Source of the DNA: Annona cherimola | Taxonomy: Eukaryota > Streptophyta > Magnoliopsida > Magnoliales > Annonaceae | NCBI GenBank assembly: GCA_030490835.1 | Contig: CM059972.1 | Span: forward strand, 94,473,137 to 94,537,136 | Direction of reading: 5' to 3' | DNA length: 64,000 nt | In this document: positions 45,846-57,945 of the stretch, piece after piece | Numbering within the stretch: the stretch's first letter is position 1 | How the letters are laid out: the number at the start of each line of letters is the position of its first letter | The notes under the pieces: generated by a model | Database searches by the model: none | What the model was told of the DNA's origin: nothing | The model's input: the letters and a program-made list of their open reading frames with translations, nothing else | Program-made: the position numbers and the translations under genes

Positions 45846-46917
45846 GGAAACCACCTCCAGTTTCTGCACCAGCTCTTTCACGTCCGGCGCTGTCACGATT
45901 ATCTGACGCTGGTATGGCTTGATGAAGCCGTCGTCCACGGCTTTGTCTATGAAGGTCAGCAGCAAGTTGTAGTAGCCATCCACGTTCAGAAGCCCCACCT
46001 ACAAACACGAACACGGATTTAATTATAAAAGCTTTGGGATTTTTTGTTTTGTTGGGTGTTTTGATTTTGAGGTTCTGTGATTACGTACTGGCTTGTTATG
46101 GATTCCCAGCTGAGCCCAGCTGATTACTTCAAGCAGCTCTTCCATAGTTCCATACCCGCCTGAAATTCAATAGATTGGGGAAAAAATCGAAATAGATATT
46201 GATGTGAGTATATATCTGAAGAGCACAAAAGATGTATCCGTGAATATTAGAAGGAAGCAGGAGATTGAGGATGGAAACCTGGTAATGCGATGAAAGCATC
46301 AGCATGGCGTGACATCTCTGCTTTTCTTTGATGCATGTCCGCCACAGGTTTCACTTCGCCGATTGGTTCTCCTGTGATCTGTTCCATTCAACAGCTAGCC
46401 TTTTCAGCTCCACATGGAAATTAATAGCTTGAAAGGGGATAAGAAAGCTGGGAAAGAAGAACACTCACCTCCTTGCACATGAGAGTCTTGGGAATGATCC
46501 TGCAGAGCGAACCCATCAAGAAATGTCAACAAAAGAAAATTCCATTTTTCCATCAGCAGGAACCATTTTCTAGATGTTATAGGTGGGTGGTTTTCTCACC
46601 CCAGAACATGCCCTCCTCCCTTGTGAACCGCTTGAGAAACCAGCCCCATCAATCCAATGCTCCCGCCCCCATACACCAAATCCACCTTCCTCGAAACCTG
46701 CAAAGAAGAACACTAGAAAGTGAGAAACAGAAAAGGAAAAAAATACACAGAAAACCAAACAAAAATCTTCATTAATTACCAGCTCTTTTCCCAGTTCAAT
46801 CGCAGCATCCTTGTAGCAGTTTAGCTTGCCAGCGCTGCTGCCACAAAAGACGCAGACCCTCCTGAATCTGGACTTGGTGATTGGCTTTTCTTCCCTCTCT
46901 CCGCCTTCCTCTCCCAT
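45652..46917 (-). CDS. LOG: Cytokinin riboside 5'-monophosphate phosphoribohydrolase (LOG family)
   Basis: The enzyme releases active cytokinin bases from cytokinin nucleotides in one step, with ribose 5-phosphate as the other product. Seven exons with GT...AG introns join in frame: 46917-46780, 46697-46600, 46499-46469, 46378-46279, 46159-46089, 45998-45855 and 45741-45652, giving 672 bp and 223 residues, a normal length for the family. Exon 1 holds the Rossmann-type start [11 protein letters not shown]. Exon 2 has [19 protein letters not shown]. Exon 4 has MHQRKAEM and, across the next junction, the hallmark PGGYGTMEE. Exon 6 has [14 protein letters not shown]. All diagnostic residues are present and no stop interrupts the joined frame. 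It resembles the LOG1/3/4/5/7 group more than LOG8, but the exact member is not assigned. The start ATG opens a short acidic leader before the conserved SRFRRV. Small exon 3 (31 bp) and the donors GTGAG are clear; the exon 6 donor (GAG|GTGGTT) is the least certain. Confidence 0.96.
45811..45841. repeat. (GA)n microsatellite in LOG intron 6
   Basis: About 15 uninterrupted GA units lie between exons 6 and 7, reading as CT on the coding strand just after the exon 6 donor. Length variation between individuals is likely. Confidence 0.95.
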
Positions 46918-47024
46918 CTTTCCTTTCCTCGTCCGCGCTAGCTAAATCTGCTGCTGCAGCTCTTTTACTAGCTACGAGATTCGAACCCAATACGAACTGC
47001 TGTGCACAGCAGCGAGCGGTTGGA

Positions 47025-47031
47025 ATTTATA
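47025..47031 (-). promoter_or_regulatory. TATA box of the LOG gene
   Basis: The minus strand reads CCTATAAATTCC. TATAAAT lies 107 bp upstream of the LOG start codon, so transcription would begin about 75-85 bp before the ATG. The spacing and consensus are good for a plant core promoter. Confidence 0.7.
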
Positions 47032-47435
47032 GGCGAGAAAGAAACCAAAAAGGAGGAAGCAAAGCAGGAAAGAACGGGCAGCTTAACTCGATGCTCTGGA
47101 AGAGATAACCAGTTAATACGCAGGGAGCCACATGGATTATAATAATAAGAAACCGTCGAGAACCACTGGCAGTCATCTATTGAAAAGTAAAAAAATGTAA
47201 AAGAGTAGATAATAAAACAAGTTTGATATGATAAGAGGCAGAGGCTGATATTGTTCCACATTATTTTTTATTTTTTATTCTTTATTTTTTTCCTGCTACG
47301 GGAAGTTTACCGACAACATTGGCTTCTCGAAGAAGTTGGTATCTACCGTCTACCCCGTTTGGCTTTTTAGTGGCGTCGTCCGCGTATGAAGATTCAAGGG
47401 TGGTCAGGTCATCAAATAAGAATAATAATAAACTA

Positions 47436-47620
47436 CGGATGGGCAGTAAAAATTATTAAAGCGAAGAAGGACTAAAACAAAGGACTTTGGCAGGCGGGGA
47501 TATATAGCCCAGCTGGGGAAGTCCTCGGCGGATGGGCGGTAAAAAGATATATGCAGGGGAGGACTGCATCGAAGGACTTTGGCAGTGCAGCATAGCCCAG
47601 TATTTTCTGCGGTATATTAT
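47436..47620. repeat. 93-bp imperfect tandem duplication upstream of LOG
   Basis: CGGATGGGCAGTAAAAA at 47436 recurs as CGGATGGGCGGTAAAAA at 47529. AAGGACTTTGGCAG followed by ATAGCCCAG recurs with an offset of 92. The copies lie 520-700 bp upstream of the LOG start codon. Any role in expression is unproven. Confidence 0.8.
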
Positions 47621-47892
47621 TTTTTCATTTTTCGATATAGCTGTGGTATATTGTTAGGTTTACATTCTTCTAACCGTAGTTTCTGTAGGTATATTGTTAG
47701 ATTTACATTTTTTGAGCAAAAATTTTAGAAAAATATGAACTTATAAAGTTTTTTTTTTTGAAATAATACTTATAAAGATTTGTGTTGTAAGATAATGAAA
47801 TAAAAAAGGGACTTTGGAACATGATTTTTACAAATGGTTGCTTCTTATATTTTTTTTTTTTGTGGATGCGTTTTTTATATTAAGATGGCCAG

Positions 47893-48577
47893 TAGAGATG
47901 TGAATTAAGATAGGTTGACTTGTGACCTACTTTTGACTTGACTCATTTTTTACCAGATAAAATCAACTTTTTTGACCCGGCATAGAAAAAGGTCTGAAAT
48001 TTTTATCCGAATTAAAAAATAGGATCGTGTAGGCTGACCGTGTCCCGTCTTACGTATATTGATTTATTAAAAATTATAAACTTATGTTTAAATATTATTA
48101 TTAGTTTCTTTCAAAATTACCATATTTTTTTATAATTAACTATATCAACAATAGAAGAATCAATATGAAAAATTTGCACATATACATATAACTTTTACGT
48201 ATAATTGTATATTAACTTATTTTAATAAAATTATAGTATATTCTCTCATGTTTTGTTTTAGTAATGATATGTTTTTTAATAATTAGTAAAATATTAAAGC
48301 ATATAACATTTAAAATTAGCATAAATGTATCTTTGAGTTTGATAGATATATAATTTCTTAAAATTATCTTATTTAACCTGTATTTTTTACCCAACCCGCT
48401 GTCCCGTAATCGATCCAATACCAACTTAAATTTTGTCTCCGGACCTATTAAAAAGTGAGGGTCAAACTAACATTATCCCAAATTGGTATAAAAATGAGGC
48501 AAATATAATTTTTTAAAAATTAGGTTAGAGTTGGAGAAACCCAAACGTTGTACAGCCTGCCCAGATTCCCACCCCTA
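47893..48577. mobile_element. Non-autonomous hAT-like element
   Basis: The left end TAGAGATGTGAATTAAGATA and the right end, reversed, TAGGGGTGGGAATCTGGGC form an imperfect inverted repeat of the hAT type. Flanking octamers ATGGCCAG and ATTGCAAG match at six of eight positions, a decayed target duplication. Subterminal GACCCGG and CCCAACCCG motifs match those of related hAT elements. No transposase. Confidence 0.55.
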
Positions 48578-48585
48578 ATTGCAAG

Positions 48586-49953
48586 CATGCCGCAAATTTT
48601 GCAAATTTTGTATGCAAACATATAAAATTTGCCTAAAATTGCAAAAATGCACACAAATTTTAAGTTGTTCTTGAAAATGATAACAATACCCTTTGTAAAT
48701 AAATAAGATTATAAAATATAATAAAATTATTTTGAAAAAATATTTTTCACATTTAATAAATCTATTATTAAAAAGAAATTATTTTCATATTTTAAATGTG
48801 TTTTCTTATATTTTATAATTTTATTTATTTAGAGGAGTATTTTCATCATTTTGAAAGGGGTATAGGAATGGCAGGTATGTCTACAATTTTAGAGAAACCT
48901 TGCAAGTATTAATACAAAATTTGACTCACGTAGAATTTCAACCAACATTGTAAGTACATATGAAAAAACTTATGATACTAAAATTATTTTGATTAGAAAC
49001 TTATGTTATACGTAACATCATTTAAGCGTGAATATGAGATTATTAGTATGTAAAAGTTTCTAAATTCTTAAATTAAATCCTAAAATTGGGCACTATAACT
49101 AAAGATATATAGATAAATATTATAAATTATTAGATATTGAAAACCTTATGTATGAAATAGAAAAGCAATCATCCGCATAAATCCGTTCTTGTACCAACCT
49201 TTTTATGATAAATTTTTGGCCCGTGCATTGTTAAAAAAATCATTGGCGATGTTAGGGTCAGTTTTAAATGATATAAGATTTTTGGATGAAATTTTTATCT
49301 AAGATGAGAATGTACTACTTTGTATTATGAATGGAAAATTTTGTATTGGAAATGCAAAAAACTATCTTGAAAATTAAAAAATTGTATTGGCAATAGAGAT
49401 ATAGATTCATTTCAAGGGGATATTTGATAATTTAAATTTTGTAGGGATTGTGGGGTATGATAGAGAGTATGGAATAAAAAATATTGAAAATTGTGTGTTC
49501 CATAAGAAATGATAAAGGTAAAATTGAAATAAATAAGTTTGTTGAAGGGAAGTTGTTAGGAAAAATGATTAGAATATAGAAGTAAAAGTGGAAAAATATA
49601 ATTATTAATTGAGAAAATTATTAGCATGATAAACTATGCCCCTGTGGTTTCATGTCCTATGCCACTCCATGTTATTAACAAACATGCCCGGAGAATCTTA
49701 TATGGCTTGAAATAAACCCATAGGATTTGGGGAGATAAATAGAAAAGAAAAAAAGTGTACTAATATTCATTCCATTAAGATAAAAATGCCTTTATAGATT
49801 TGAATCTCAATATATTCAGGTGGATGTGCTGCTTGATTGACGCACAGAGCATGAGTCCAAAAGATAATGGTTTCAATTTCAAACACACCAGTTTTTATAT
49901 CTTTAGCAGGGGGAAATTAACTTTCTCATATTAGTTGGTAAATTGAATAGAGA
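48586..49953. other. Gene-free stretch upstream of LOG
   Basis: I see no gene. 48586-48660 has local repeats of GCAAATTTTG. 49420-49650 is a diverged relative of the GTGTGTTTGG MITE family (AATTGAAATAAATAAGTTTG, GTTAGGAAAAATGATTAGAA). Confidence 0.4.
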
Positions 49954-50256
49954 TCAACCCGATCCAGCCGCATTTCTACGAATCATCTCACCCCCCACTT
50001 GCATTGCTACAACCTCCATCTGTAAAGAATCAAAGGTTCGTACTTTGGATTTGCTTCTACCAGCAATAAATAAGCTATTAGAATCACAGAGAAATAAAAC
50101 AGATGTTGTTCTCTTACAATCCAGACTTCTTCTCGCGTCAACGTTTAGCTTAAACGTGAGGACTAAATCAAGTGCAGCTGGTGCTATATATAAACCAAGT
50201 GAGTGCACTTTTAAACCTGAATTTTGTGCCGTATAATGAAATAAATTATTGGCCAT
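49954..50256 (-). pseudogene. Orphan RNase H-like (RVT_3) fragment
   Basis: The 100-codon frame contains LDLVLTFKLNVDARRSL, then LCDSNSLFIAGRSKS and SLQMEVVAMQVGG. These correspond to the KLNVDA, RDS.G.FIAG and EA.A...G blocks of plant RNase H-like domains found at the end of LINE ORF2 and in host-derived relatives. The domain is cut short after the second block, with a shifted segment (CKRTTSVLF) where the GVV.R strand should be. No LINE reverse transcriptase adjoins it. Confidence 0.5.
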
Positions 50257-53200
50257 GATTTTATACTAAAATGACTATATAAAATTAAATGCATTGGATA
50301 TCTATATCATAAGTTATAATTAGTATTCGGAAATAAGATTTAAAATTTTAAATACATATATGCTACTTTTATAACATTAATTACTTATATTTAATTAAAA
50401 TCAAATCACTCATTATGTACACAACAAAATATATTTATATCTAAAATTAGGATAATATAATATTCATACAACTAACATCAATTCAAAAATAGATATTTTA
50501 GTAAATTTAGTTCTTGAAAACTCATATAAATAATTATTTTTTATTTTGTGGTATTAACTTAACCTGAACAGAATTAGTGGCTAGATATTAAAAATAAATT
50601 GTACATTATATACTCTTAAAAATCTTTTAGCTGTGGGGCAGAGCACGCTCAGAGCCGCACTCAACAAGAATTATTTTTATTTTTTCACAGGCTTCGCCGC
50701 GATGCTCGGGAGTGAACTGTACGAGGATGCAACGACGACGGGTGGCATAGAGATCAAGACGCGAATAACGGTAGACATTTGAAAGAGCATGTTCGGAAGG
50801 ATTCGAAGAAGCTTGAATGTGTCTTAACGAATGCGATGAGAATATAACGCTGCTTATTGATAATAAAAAGAAGTTAGTATAATAAATATATATATATATA
50901 TATTAAAAATTGAAAAAACTGTGCTGAATATGAGAAAAGTTATCAAGAAATCTGGGCCTAACTTGTGATTAGGCCATGCCACATTTTCTTTTAATGGTGC
51001 TTTTGTTGATCTTCCATGGGAGTTGAATTTTGGTCGTGACCATCCGTTGTCCACGCCAGAGACGCCCAGACGCTAGAATTGGTCTCAATATATGGGAATT
51101 GGAAAAGGATTAGAGAAAATAAGGGGTAAAAAAAGATGATGAATTTGAAACCCCCATCCAACCATTTCATTTAAATTAATTAATTTATTTGTCTAAGTTC
51201 TAAACGTTTCCTTAATTAGACGTTCTCATGGGTCATTGTCATGTAAGGTTTAATGTGGATATATTAAAATTTTTTAGCCTTATATAAACTTTTTAAAATT
51301 AATTAAATATGTATGCCTTCTAAAATATTCTTCTTAATAGAGGGTTTCAATTAATAATTTCAAAATAAATGGGCTGTGATCCAATGCATTCAGATGCATG
51401 AAGATGTCCATGCAACAGCTCTTTTATTTTCAAATTTTTACCAACTTTAAAACAACTTACCGTGTTTGTTCATATGTATTTATTTATGATTTAAAAATTT
51501 TCACATAGTGAAATTAATAGTTATGCATTCATTTTTAATAGTGTTAGATAAAATCATGTAGCTCAAAATAGGCTACATTTTATTAAAAATATACGTTCAT
51601 ATATGATTTATAAAAATTACTTAAATTTGTTCACATATACATTACAATATCATAATATTTTACATAACTATTTATTTATACAAGAATGATATATAAAACA
51701 ATTTGAATGTTGAAAATACAACTTTCAAAATGATGTATATATCAAATGATTCTATCTTACATCATTACACATTTTCCAAATAGGGCACAGGGAGATATTT
51801 GATTTATATAAAACATATTCTCCTAACTAAAAAAAGGATTCTAAAATCAAAGTTGGGTTAGGTCAGATTCACACTAAAGTTGGCCCTTTTTAATTAGGTT
51901 CCGCTTTTATATAACTAGATTACATCAAAATGATTTTACGTAATCTTTTTTAATTTAAAGATGTTGATAATTAATGTAAAATTTAATCCGGTTATTATAT
52001 TTAACATTATTTGCTTGGATAACAGATCAAATTTCATCTAAATCAAATGTGTATGATCATGTTTGCTCAAAATAGATATATTCATGTCTAAATTAGGAAA
52101 AAAACTTAGATATATGTATTAGAATATAATATTACTTTATAGAATTATTTATCCATGTAGTGACAATATTTTAAATTATTTAAATGTTAAAAATGCTAGT
52201 TTAAAATTAATTTTTAATATTAAATTATTTTAATACATTGATTTCAAACATTTATAGATGAAGCTTATACATAGTAATACTAAATGAATGACACAGTTTT
52301 TATAAAAATATAAATGATACTAAATATAATATATAAAGTAAATTTTACATTAATTATCAATATATTAAAAGTAAATGGAGTTACATAGAAGAAAAGTTTC
52401 ATGAAAGCTAAGCACAATTATAATTATGCATGCATTTATTGATTAAAATGATAGGAATACACAATTAATGGTCGAAGTTAGCGATACCAATGCTCATGCT
52501 AAAATTAGAATCTTTAGCATCAATGCAACTCATAAATTAGTCTATCTACAAATTCAATTTAAAGGGTGTGTTGGGATGAAGATTGCATTTAAGTGGGGGT
52601 GGGTCATTACTTGGCAGGGGGCATCTCGTTCCAATTTGCACTCATGCATGCTAAAATTAGCTTCTTTTTGCATGCGTCCTGCAGATCATTAATTGCCATA
52701 TCTTGAAATTAAATTTCAAGGGTGTGCTTAGATGAAGCTTGCGTTTAAAAAAGAGATTTGAGCGTATTTTGAACAAATATTGCAACTTGCATCTAACAAA
52801 AGCATGTATCATAGTCTACTCATTTCCGATAAAGTTAATTGCTGTTTTTACTGTTTTCGTGGAAAAACCCAAGACCTTGTCGGGAAGAGCTTGGAAATCA
52901 AAGAGGAAAAGTTGCTGCTCAAGTCTTTAGTGCTTTTTCTTGAATACTCTGTGCAAATCATGTTGTTCATGCAGACATGTTGAATTGATTTGTCTTTTTT
53001 TCTTGAGTTATTATTCCGTATTATCTAGCGATCAAACTAAGAGGAAATAAATCAAGGGTATGGATTCTTTCATTAGCCACCTAGAGTTAGGTTCTAAATT
53101 TAAAAAATAGTTGCTTAAATTGTACCACTATAACTTATATTAAAAAATTAACTAGTTGATCTCAAGCCTTGTGTGCTTCCAGAGTAGAGTAGGTGCGATG

Positions 53201-54724
53201 ACCGAACTACTGTAATTACGTTGTTTTTGTGGTTTTGAAATATATTGTGGCTGAACTTATAATTAATTGATTTTTTATTATCTAAGTTCTCTTTGTGGGC
53301 ATTATATGAGACCAACAACAAACTACATTGGTATATTTGCAAATTATGTTGTACATATTTATGAAGCTTACCTTGTGGTGTTATAAAATAAACATGATAA
53401 TTCATCTACAATGTAGGTGCAAAGAAATAGAATATGATATTGATGTTAGCTGGTCAGTAAATATTAAGCATGATGCACGTGGTGTTGGTAATATGCAAAG
53501 TCAATTGTTAGATGCTTATCGTAAGGTATGCATTGTTAATATTATGCAATATCATTTAGTAACGTAAACAATAACATAGAATAAATTATAATAGTAGTAA
53601 GTAAAATTAAAACGGAGTTGCTACTAACTAAGATGTGGTTAGTAATTCTAGGAAAGCTATCGCATTGAAAGATAATAAAAAGATTCATTATTTTATATCT
53701 TTAATTCAATTTATAACTCCTAAAAATAATAAAATAAAATAAATTAGTATAAAAGCTCAAAAGGTTGAGAGTGATGTCATTTCATGGCACGATGCTAGTG
53801 CGTGAAAAGGATTAAATTATAATGATTATACTCTCGATCGATCATTGTATTGTTTTGATCTAACCTTTGATTATTGAGCACACTATGATCAACCCCTAAC
53901 ACTTCATGTAGATGATGTGAAAAAGAGAATTCGTCTCAAAAAAACTGAATTATCTGGTTGGGAAACAACTTTATCTGTTATAATCTACTCTCCATCCGTT
54001 GTGAGTTGTGACAGAGGAACTAAATAGAAATGAATTAATGATAAAAAAAAAAAAAAAATCGATATGAATTAAAGCAAGAAATCAATTGTTGCAATTTCTA
54101 CTAACGTAGCTCTTGCTCAAGTTTCCCTTCTTCAACGTTGTTGAAATGCTGGAATAATCTGAGGTGAAACTTTTGCAATTCAGTTCCCTTGCTTTTCTGA
54201 GGTGTAGAATGAACTTTCTTGCAAAACTTAGTTTGCAATGTACCCGGCCACCATTTTCTTAGTGAAATTACAGCCGAATTGCCTGTGGTTTTTAAGGCTA
54301 ATAAGTCCACCCTCTTGTAATTGTTAGATCCTTGAACAGCTTTAATGGTCTCCATCTACTAGATCTGATACATATGTACCATGATTCATGTAATTTCTCA
54401 TTTTTCTTATATAACGGATGCTATTTATCTACCTATTTAACTGTGCAATTTACCCAACTCTCTAAGTCTATTAACGTAAATTTGCATCAATTATTGAACT
54501 TCTACGTGATCCAAACCGTTTAATGAGTTGGTCATGATCTATTTCACTAGGAAAAATATTTTTTGATCTTGCATGAGTTGCCACATGCTCGATCTACACT
54601 GCCCAAAAACCTAAACGGTTCCATCTTGTGTGTGTATCTTGTACTATTGGCAGGCAGCATTTGTGTCTTCCCTCGCTAGATAATCTAGACCGTTGATTCA
54701 TGATGGATGGTTTTTCTAAATTTA
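50257..54724. other. Gene-free stretch with repeat copies
   Basis: I see no supportable gene. 50620-50830 is GC-richer but has no long frame. Diverged dispersed AT-rich repeats lie at 51540-51770 and 52010-52330. A 40-bp phrase (AAGGGTGTG..GATGAAG) occurs at 52560 and 52720. Frames at 52468-52692, 52739-52983, 53328-53567 (plus) and 54101-54355 (minus, 84 codons) have no recognised domain. Confidence 0.4.
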
Positions 54725-55018
54725 TGTTGGGCATGTGTAGCAAACTTTAAAACTTTTCCAATTGGAATTTTTCAATACAAAATTTCTCTCTCTACAATTA
54801 CATTATTTTTTAATTAATTTTTCATATTTTTTCTATATATCTATTATACTTTTCAATCACTTTTACACAACTATTTATACAACCGACTATCTATTCCAAC
54901 TTTATTCTTTTTGCTCCTTATTACTATCCTATCATGTCTAATCATTTTTTACAGATTCAAAAACTTTTATACAAAAATTTTTTTTATCAAAAGTTTTATT
55001 ATTTTCTAAACACACTCT
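54725..55018. mobile_element. MITE, GTGTGTTTGG family, reverse copy
   Basis: The right end reads TTTTATTATTTTCTAAACAC, matching the reversed family end. The core CTATTCCAACTTTATTCTTT, ACACAACTATTTATACAACC and ATTTTTTAATTAATTTTTCA is the family core on the opposite strand. Confidence 0.6.
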
Positions 55019-55681
55019 CGCCATGTCTTAATTTCCATGATTGCCATGATCAACTTTGGGGTGTTAATGAATTGAGTTAACCTAGGAACCCAAACCCCTT
55101 TATACATGAGTTAATGTTAGATTTTTCTAAATATATGGATTGATCCGTTAATCCAATTGACTCTGTAATCAAATAAACAATAATGTGTTGGTGTTTACAA
55201 CTGCTCAACCTAATTAATGATCCGCTGAACCCACCCAACTCATAAACCTGTTAACGGCTAGTTAAAGCTATTATACAACTCACAACCTATTAAACTGATG
55301 TCGGCACTGGAACATTTCTTTTCAAGCCAAGAATGTTCATGCTTTCTAAGTTATTGGTTTATTTCATATATTAGTACTAAATAGTATAATAAATCACTAT
55401 GCTTTCAACTAAATGGATTATAAATGAATTATAGTTGAGATTTTGTAAATGAGTACATAAAAAAATTAGAATTAAAAATTTAAAAATAGCTTAAGATTAA
55501 AATTAGATTACAACCCACCCAAATACATTATAAACTACCCCAAGATTAGCCGCCAATTGAGATAGTCGTAGCCATTAAATCTGCCCCTACACGTGTAACT
55601 GACAAGCTCTTTCAAGTGGACTAAGTACTACGGAGTCAAGCTCGATAACTAGAGAAATAAGTAACAAAATTTATGGAGTAG
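55019..55681. other. Gene-free stretch
   Basis: Between 55070 and 55310 phrases such as GAACCCACCCAACTC and CAACCTAATTAATGATCCG recall subterminal parts of non-autonomous hAT elements, but I could not define ends. Confidence 0.35.
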
Positions 55682-56820
55682 AAGGATTGTGTCTTCTGGG
55701 TGCACGAACCAAACGGCCAATTCGAGGTCAAGTCGGCACATAGGTTGCTTGCTCCGACTACGGAAAACCCTCGTCTTTCAAACTATTTTCGGGCCATTTG
55801 GAGGACTAATCTCCCTAGTAAGGTGGTGATTTTTGGATGGCGGTTATTGAAGAATGTTCTCCCAACCTTGCAGAACTTGTTACATAGGGGTGTCGCGGTG
55901 GATGTTGCTGCATGTTTTGCAAGAGGGAGGTCGAGAACACTGATCATTTGTTCTTGGGTTGTGCAAGTATTGCGAGGATTGGTCGAAAAGCTGCAAGACT
56001 GAGTTCTCCTGTGCCTTCGATCATGGAAACATTGACAATCTTATCCCGTAAAAAAGAACCGCATGATCTGGATTTCTTTATCTTGTATTGCTGGCAGGTC
56101 TGGTTTCTGAGGAACAAGTTCAGAGAGGAGGGTGTCCATCCGGTTTTTGGAGATACCCTGGCGTGGTGTCGTGAGTATAATGAGATTCTCAGGAGGGCCA
56201 AACTCCTTGGTTAGGCGAGTGTCCTGGATTACCCCCTTGTGGTCAGATGGACTAAACCGCCTAATGGTGTCTTTAAGTTGAATGTCGATGCGCGTTGCCT
56301 TGAGGAAAGGAATGTCATGGCGCTGGCGGCTGTTATCAAGGACTCCTGTGGACATTTCGTTGCAGCTAAGGGGTGAAGATGGATGGGTGTGGCGGAGTCG
56401 CTACTCATGGAAGCATATGCTTTTCTAATGGGCACCAAGTGGGCGCTCCATCTCAATTATAGTCAAGTCCAGATGGAATCCGATTCTCTTCTACTATGCA
56501 CTTATCTATCCAATGACTGCATGATCTCTTCTCCGGTGGGTCATGTTATTTCTGAGATCAGATCCATCCTCGCTGCTAATGCTCACCTTTCTATTCACCA
56601 TGTACTTAGGCAAGGGAACGCGGTTGCCCATTCGCTTACCGACTTGGTTTCTTTTTCTGATGTGGATCACCTAACTTGGTGGGGAAACCCCCCTCAAGCG
56701 ATTCTTGGAAAAATTTGTACAAACAATTTTTTGGCAATGAATTACGTGGATTACTCTCCTCCGAACCTATTTCATACGAAAAGGGTGTAGGGTTAGAGTA
56801 ATTCTTTTATCAAAAAAAAG
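55682..56820 (+). mobile_element. 5'-truncated L1-type LINE with poly(A)
   Basis: Starting at KDCVFWVHEPNGQFEVKSAH, the copy contains the zf-RVT region (WRTNLPSKVVIFGWRLL, then after a frame change CKREVENTDHLFLGC) and FFILYCWQVWFLRNKF. RNase H follows (KLNVDAR, LLMEAYAFLMGTKWAL, MESDSLLL, RQGNAVAHSLTDL, ending TWWGNPPQ). It ends at 56790 and is followed by a short A-rich tail at 56811-56820. Frames: 55700-56002, 55912-56214 and 56383-56790. It is the last quarter of ORF2, a typical truncated insertion. It is in the opposite orientation to, and not closely similar to, the LINE at 2885. A target duplication was not found. Confidence 0.92.
56383..56790 (+). pseudogene. LINE RNase H domain (plus-strand copy)
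   Basis: The 135-codon frame carries EAYAFLMGTKWALHLNYSQV, QMESDSLLLCTYL and LRQGNAVAHSLTDLVSF. The E, D and N..AH positions of plant RVT_3 domains are present, but the first acidic strand lies upstream in another frame (FKLNVDAR near 56280) and a TGA near 56373 intervenes. Confidence 0.88.
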
Positions 56821-57284
56821 AAATCTTGACCATTGATATGCATTCCCACTGCCCGAATTTTGCTTCAATTTGGAGCGTCCATGTGATGGCTAATCCTTGT
56901 CTAAATGGAGGAAGTGCTTACAGTGAATTTGTGCCTTGCCTAGGCCTATAATCTTTCAAGATCGTCCGATGGAGTTGAATAGGAACGAGATAAGATTTTT
57001 TGTTTTTTTAAATTTTTTTACTCATTTTCATCGCAATTTTTCATTTTTTTAAATTCATAAAAATTTTACTTTTTTTTATTCACAATATAATTTTTCATTT
57101 TCCAATCCACGACTCTCCTTTCATCTAATCTTCTTATACAAATCTTATCTCATTCCATCTAAGTAGATAATCTAGAGTAAGCCCCAAATGATGAACAATG
57201 ATGGGCAATGTACAAGCATTGTACATTTTACAGGCATTATTTTATAAACCTGGCCTACATACTGTGGCATCTACAAAACTACTC
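56821..57284. other. Gene-free stretch
   Basis: I see no gene. The block 56980-57150 is rich in T with several repeats of TTTTTCATTTTT-like sequence. Confidence 0.4.
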
Positions 57285-57945
57285 ATACATCTAATTCATC
57301 TATTTTAACTTTATCTCTTTACTCCTCAACTTTATCTCTTTACTCCTCATCATTAACTCTATCGTATCTCATAATTTTCTCTAATTTCTAAAGCTTTTAC
57401 ATTAAAAAATTTTCATCAAAAGTTTTATCACTGTCCAAACACACCCTAATGACATATTTATTTAATATCAAAACTTTTCAATCTCCATAACTACCTTATT
57501 TTTTAATTATTTTTTACATCTTCTCATATAATCAGCAATAACATACTTTTTAACATTTTTACACAACTATCCGTACAACTAATTTATCTATTTTAATTTT
57601 ATTTTCTTTACTCTTTATTATTACTCTCATCATATCACATCATTTTGTCTCAATTCAAAAACTTTTATACCAAAAACTTTTTATTCAAGAGTGGTTTAAT
57701 GAGCGATACAACCTTAGGTATAAAAGTTGTTAAATTGATAGAAAATAATATAATACTAGGGGTAATGATGAGATGAAAAAAAATAAGATTAAAATAGATA
57801 GGTTAGTTGTATGGATAGTTGTGTAAAAATAATTAAAAAATAGAGTAATATAAGAAGATGTAAAGAAATGGTTAAAAAATAATATTTATAAGGAGTGAAA
57901 ATTTTTATATTTTTTATTTATTGTCAAACACATTCTAAAAATTTT
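57285..57945. mobile_element. Cluster of three MITE copies, GTGTGTTTGG family
   Basis: Three copies adjoin. 57285-57450 is partial and reversed, ending AAGTTTTATCACTGTCCAAACACACCCTA, with a 21-bp internal duplication of CAACTTTATCTCTTTACTCC. 57455-57690 is reversed (CACAACTATCCGTACAACTA). 57690-57945 is forward (AGGTTAGTTGTATGGATAGT, ending TTTATTGTCAAACACATTC). The last two face each other and can form a long hairpin. Confidence 0.6.

Noticed and set aside
46975..46992. GGGTTCGAATC on the minus strand, like a tRNA B box
   Set aside because: It lies near the expected start of the LOG transcript; no matching A box, acceptor stem or cloverleaf was found.
49943..50236. 97-codon plus-strand frame beginning MNRDQPDPAA
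   Set aside because: It is antisense to the RNase H-like fragment, whose frame carries recognisable motifs.
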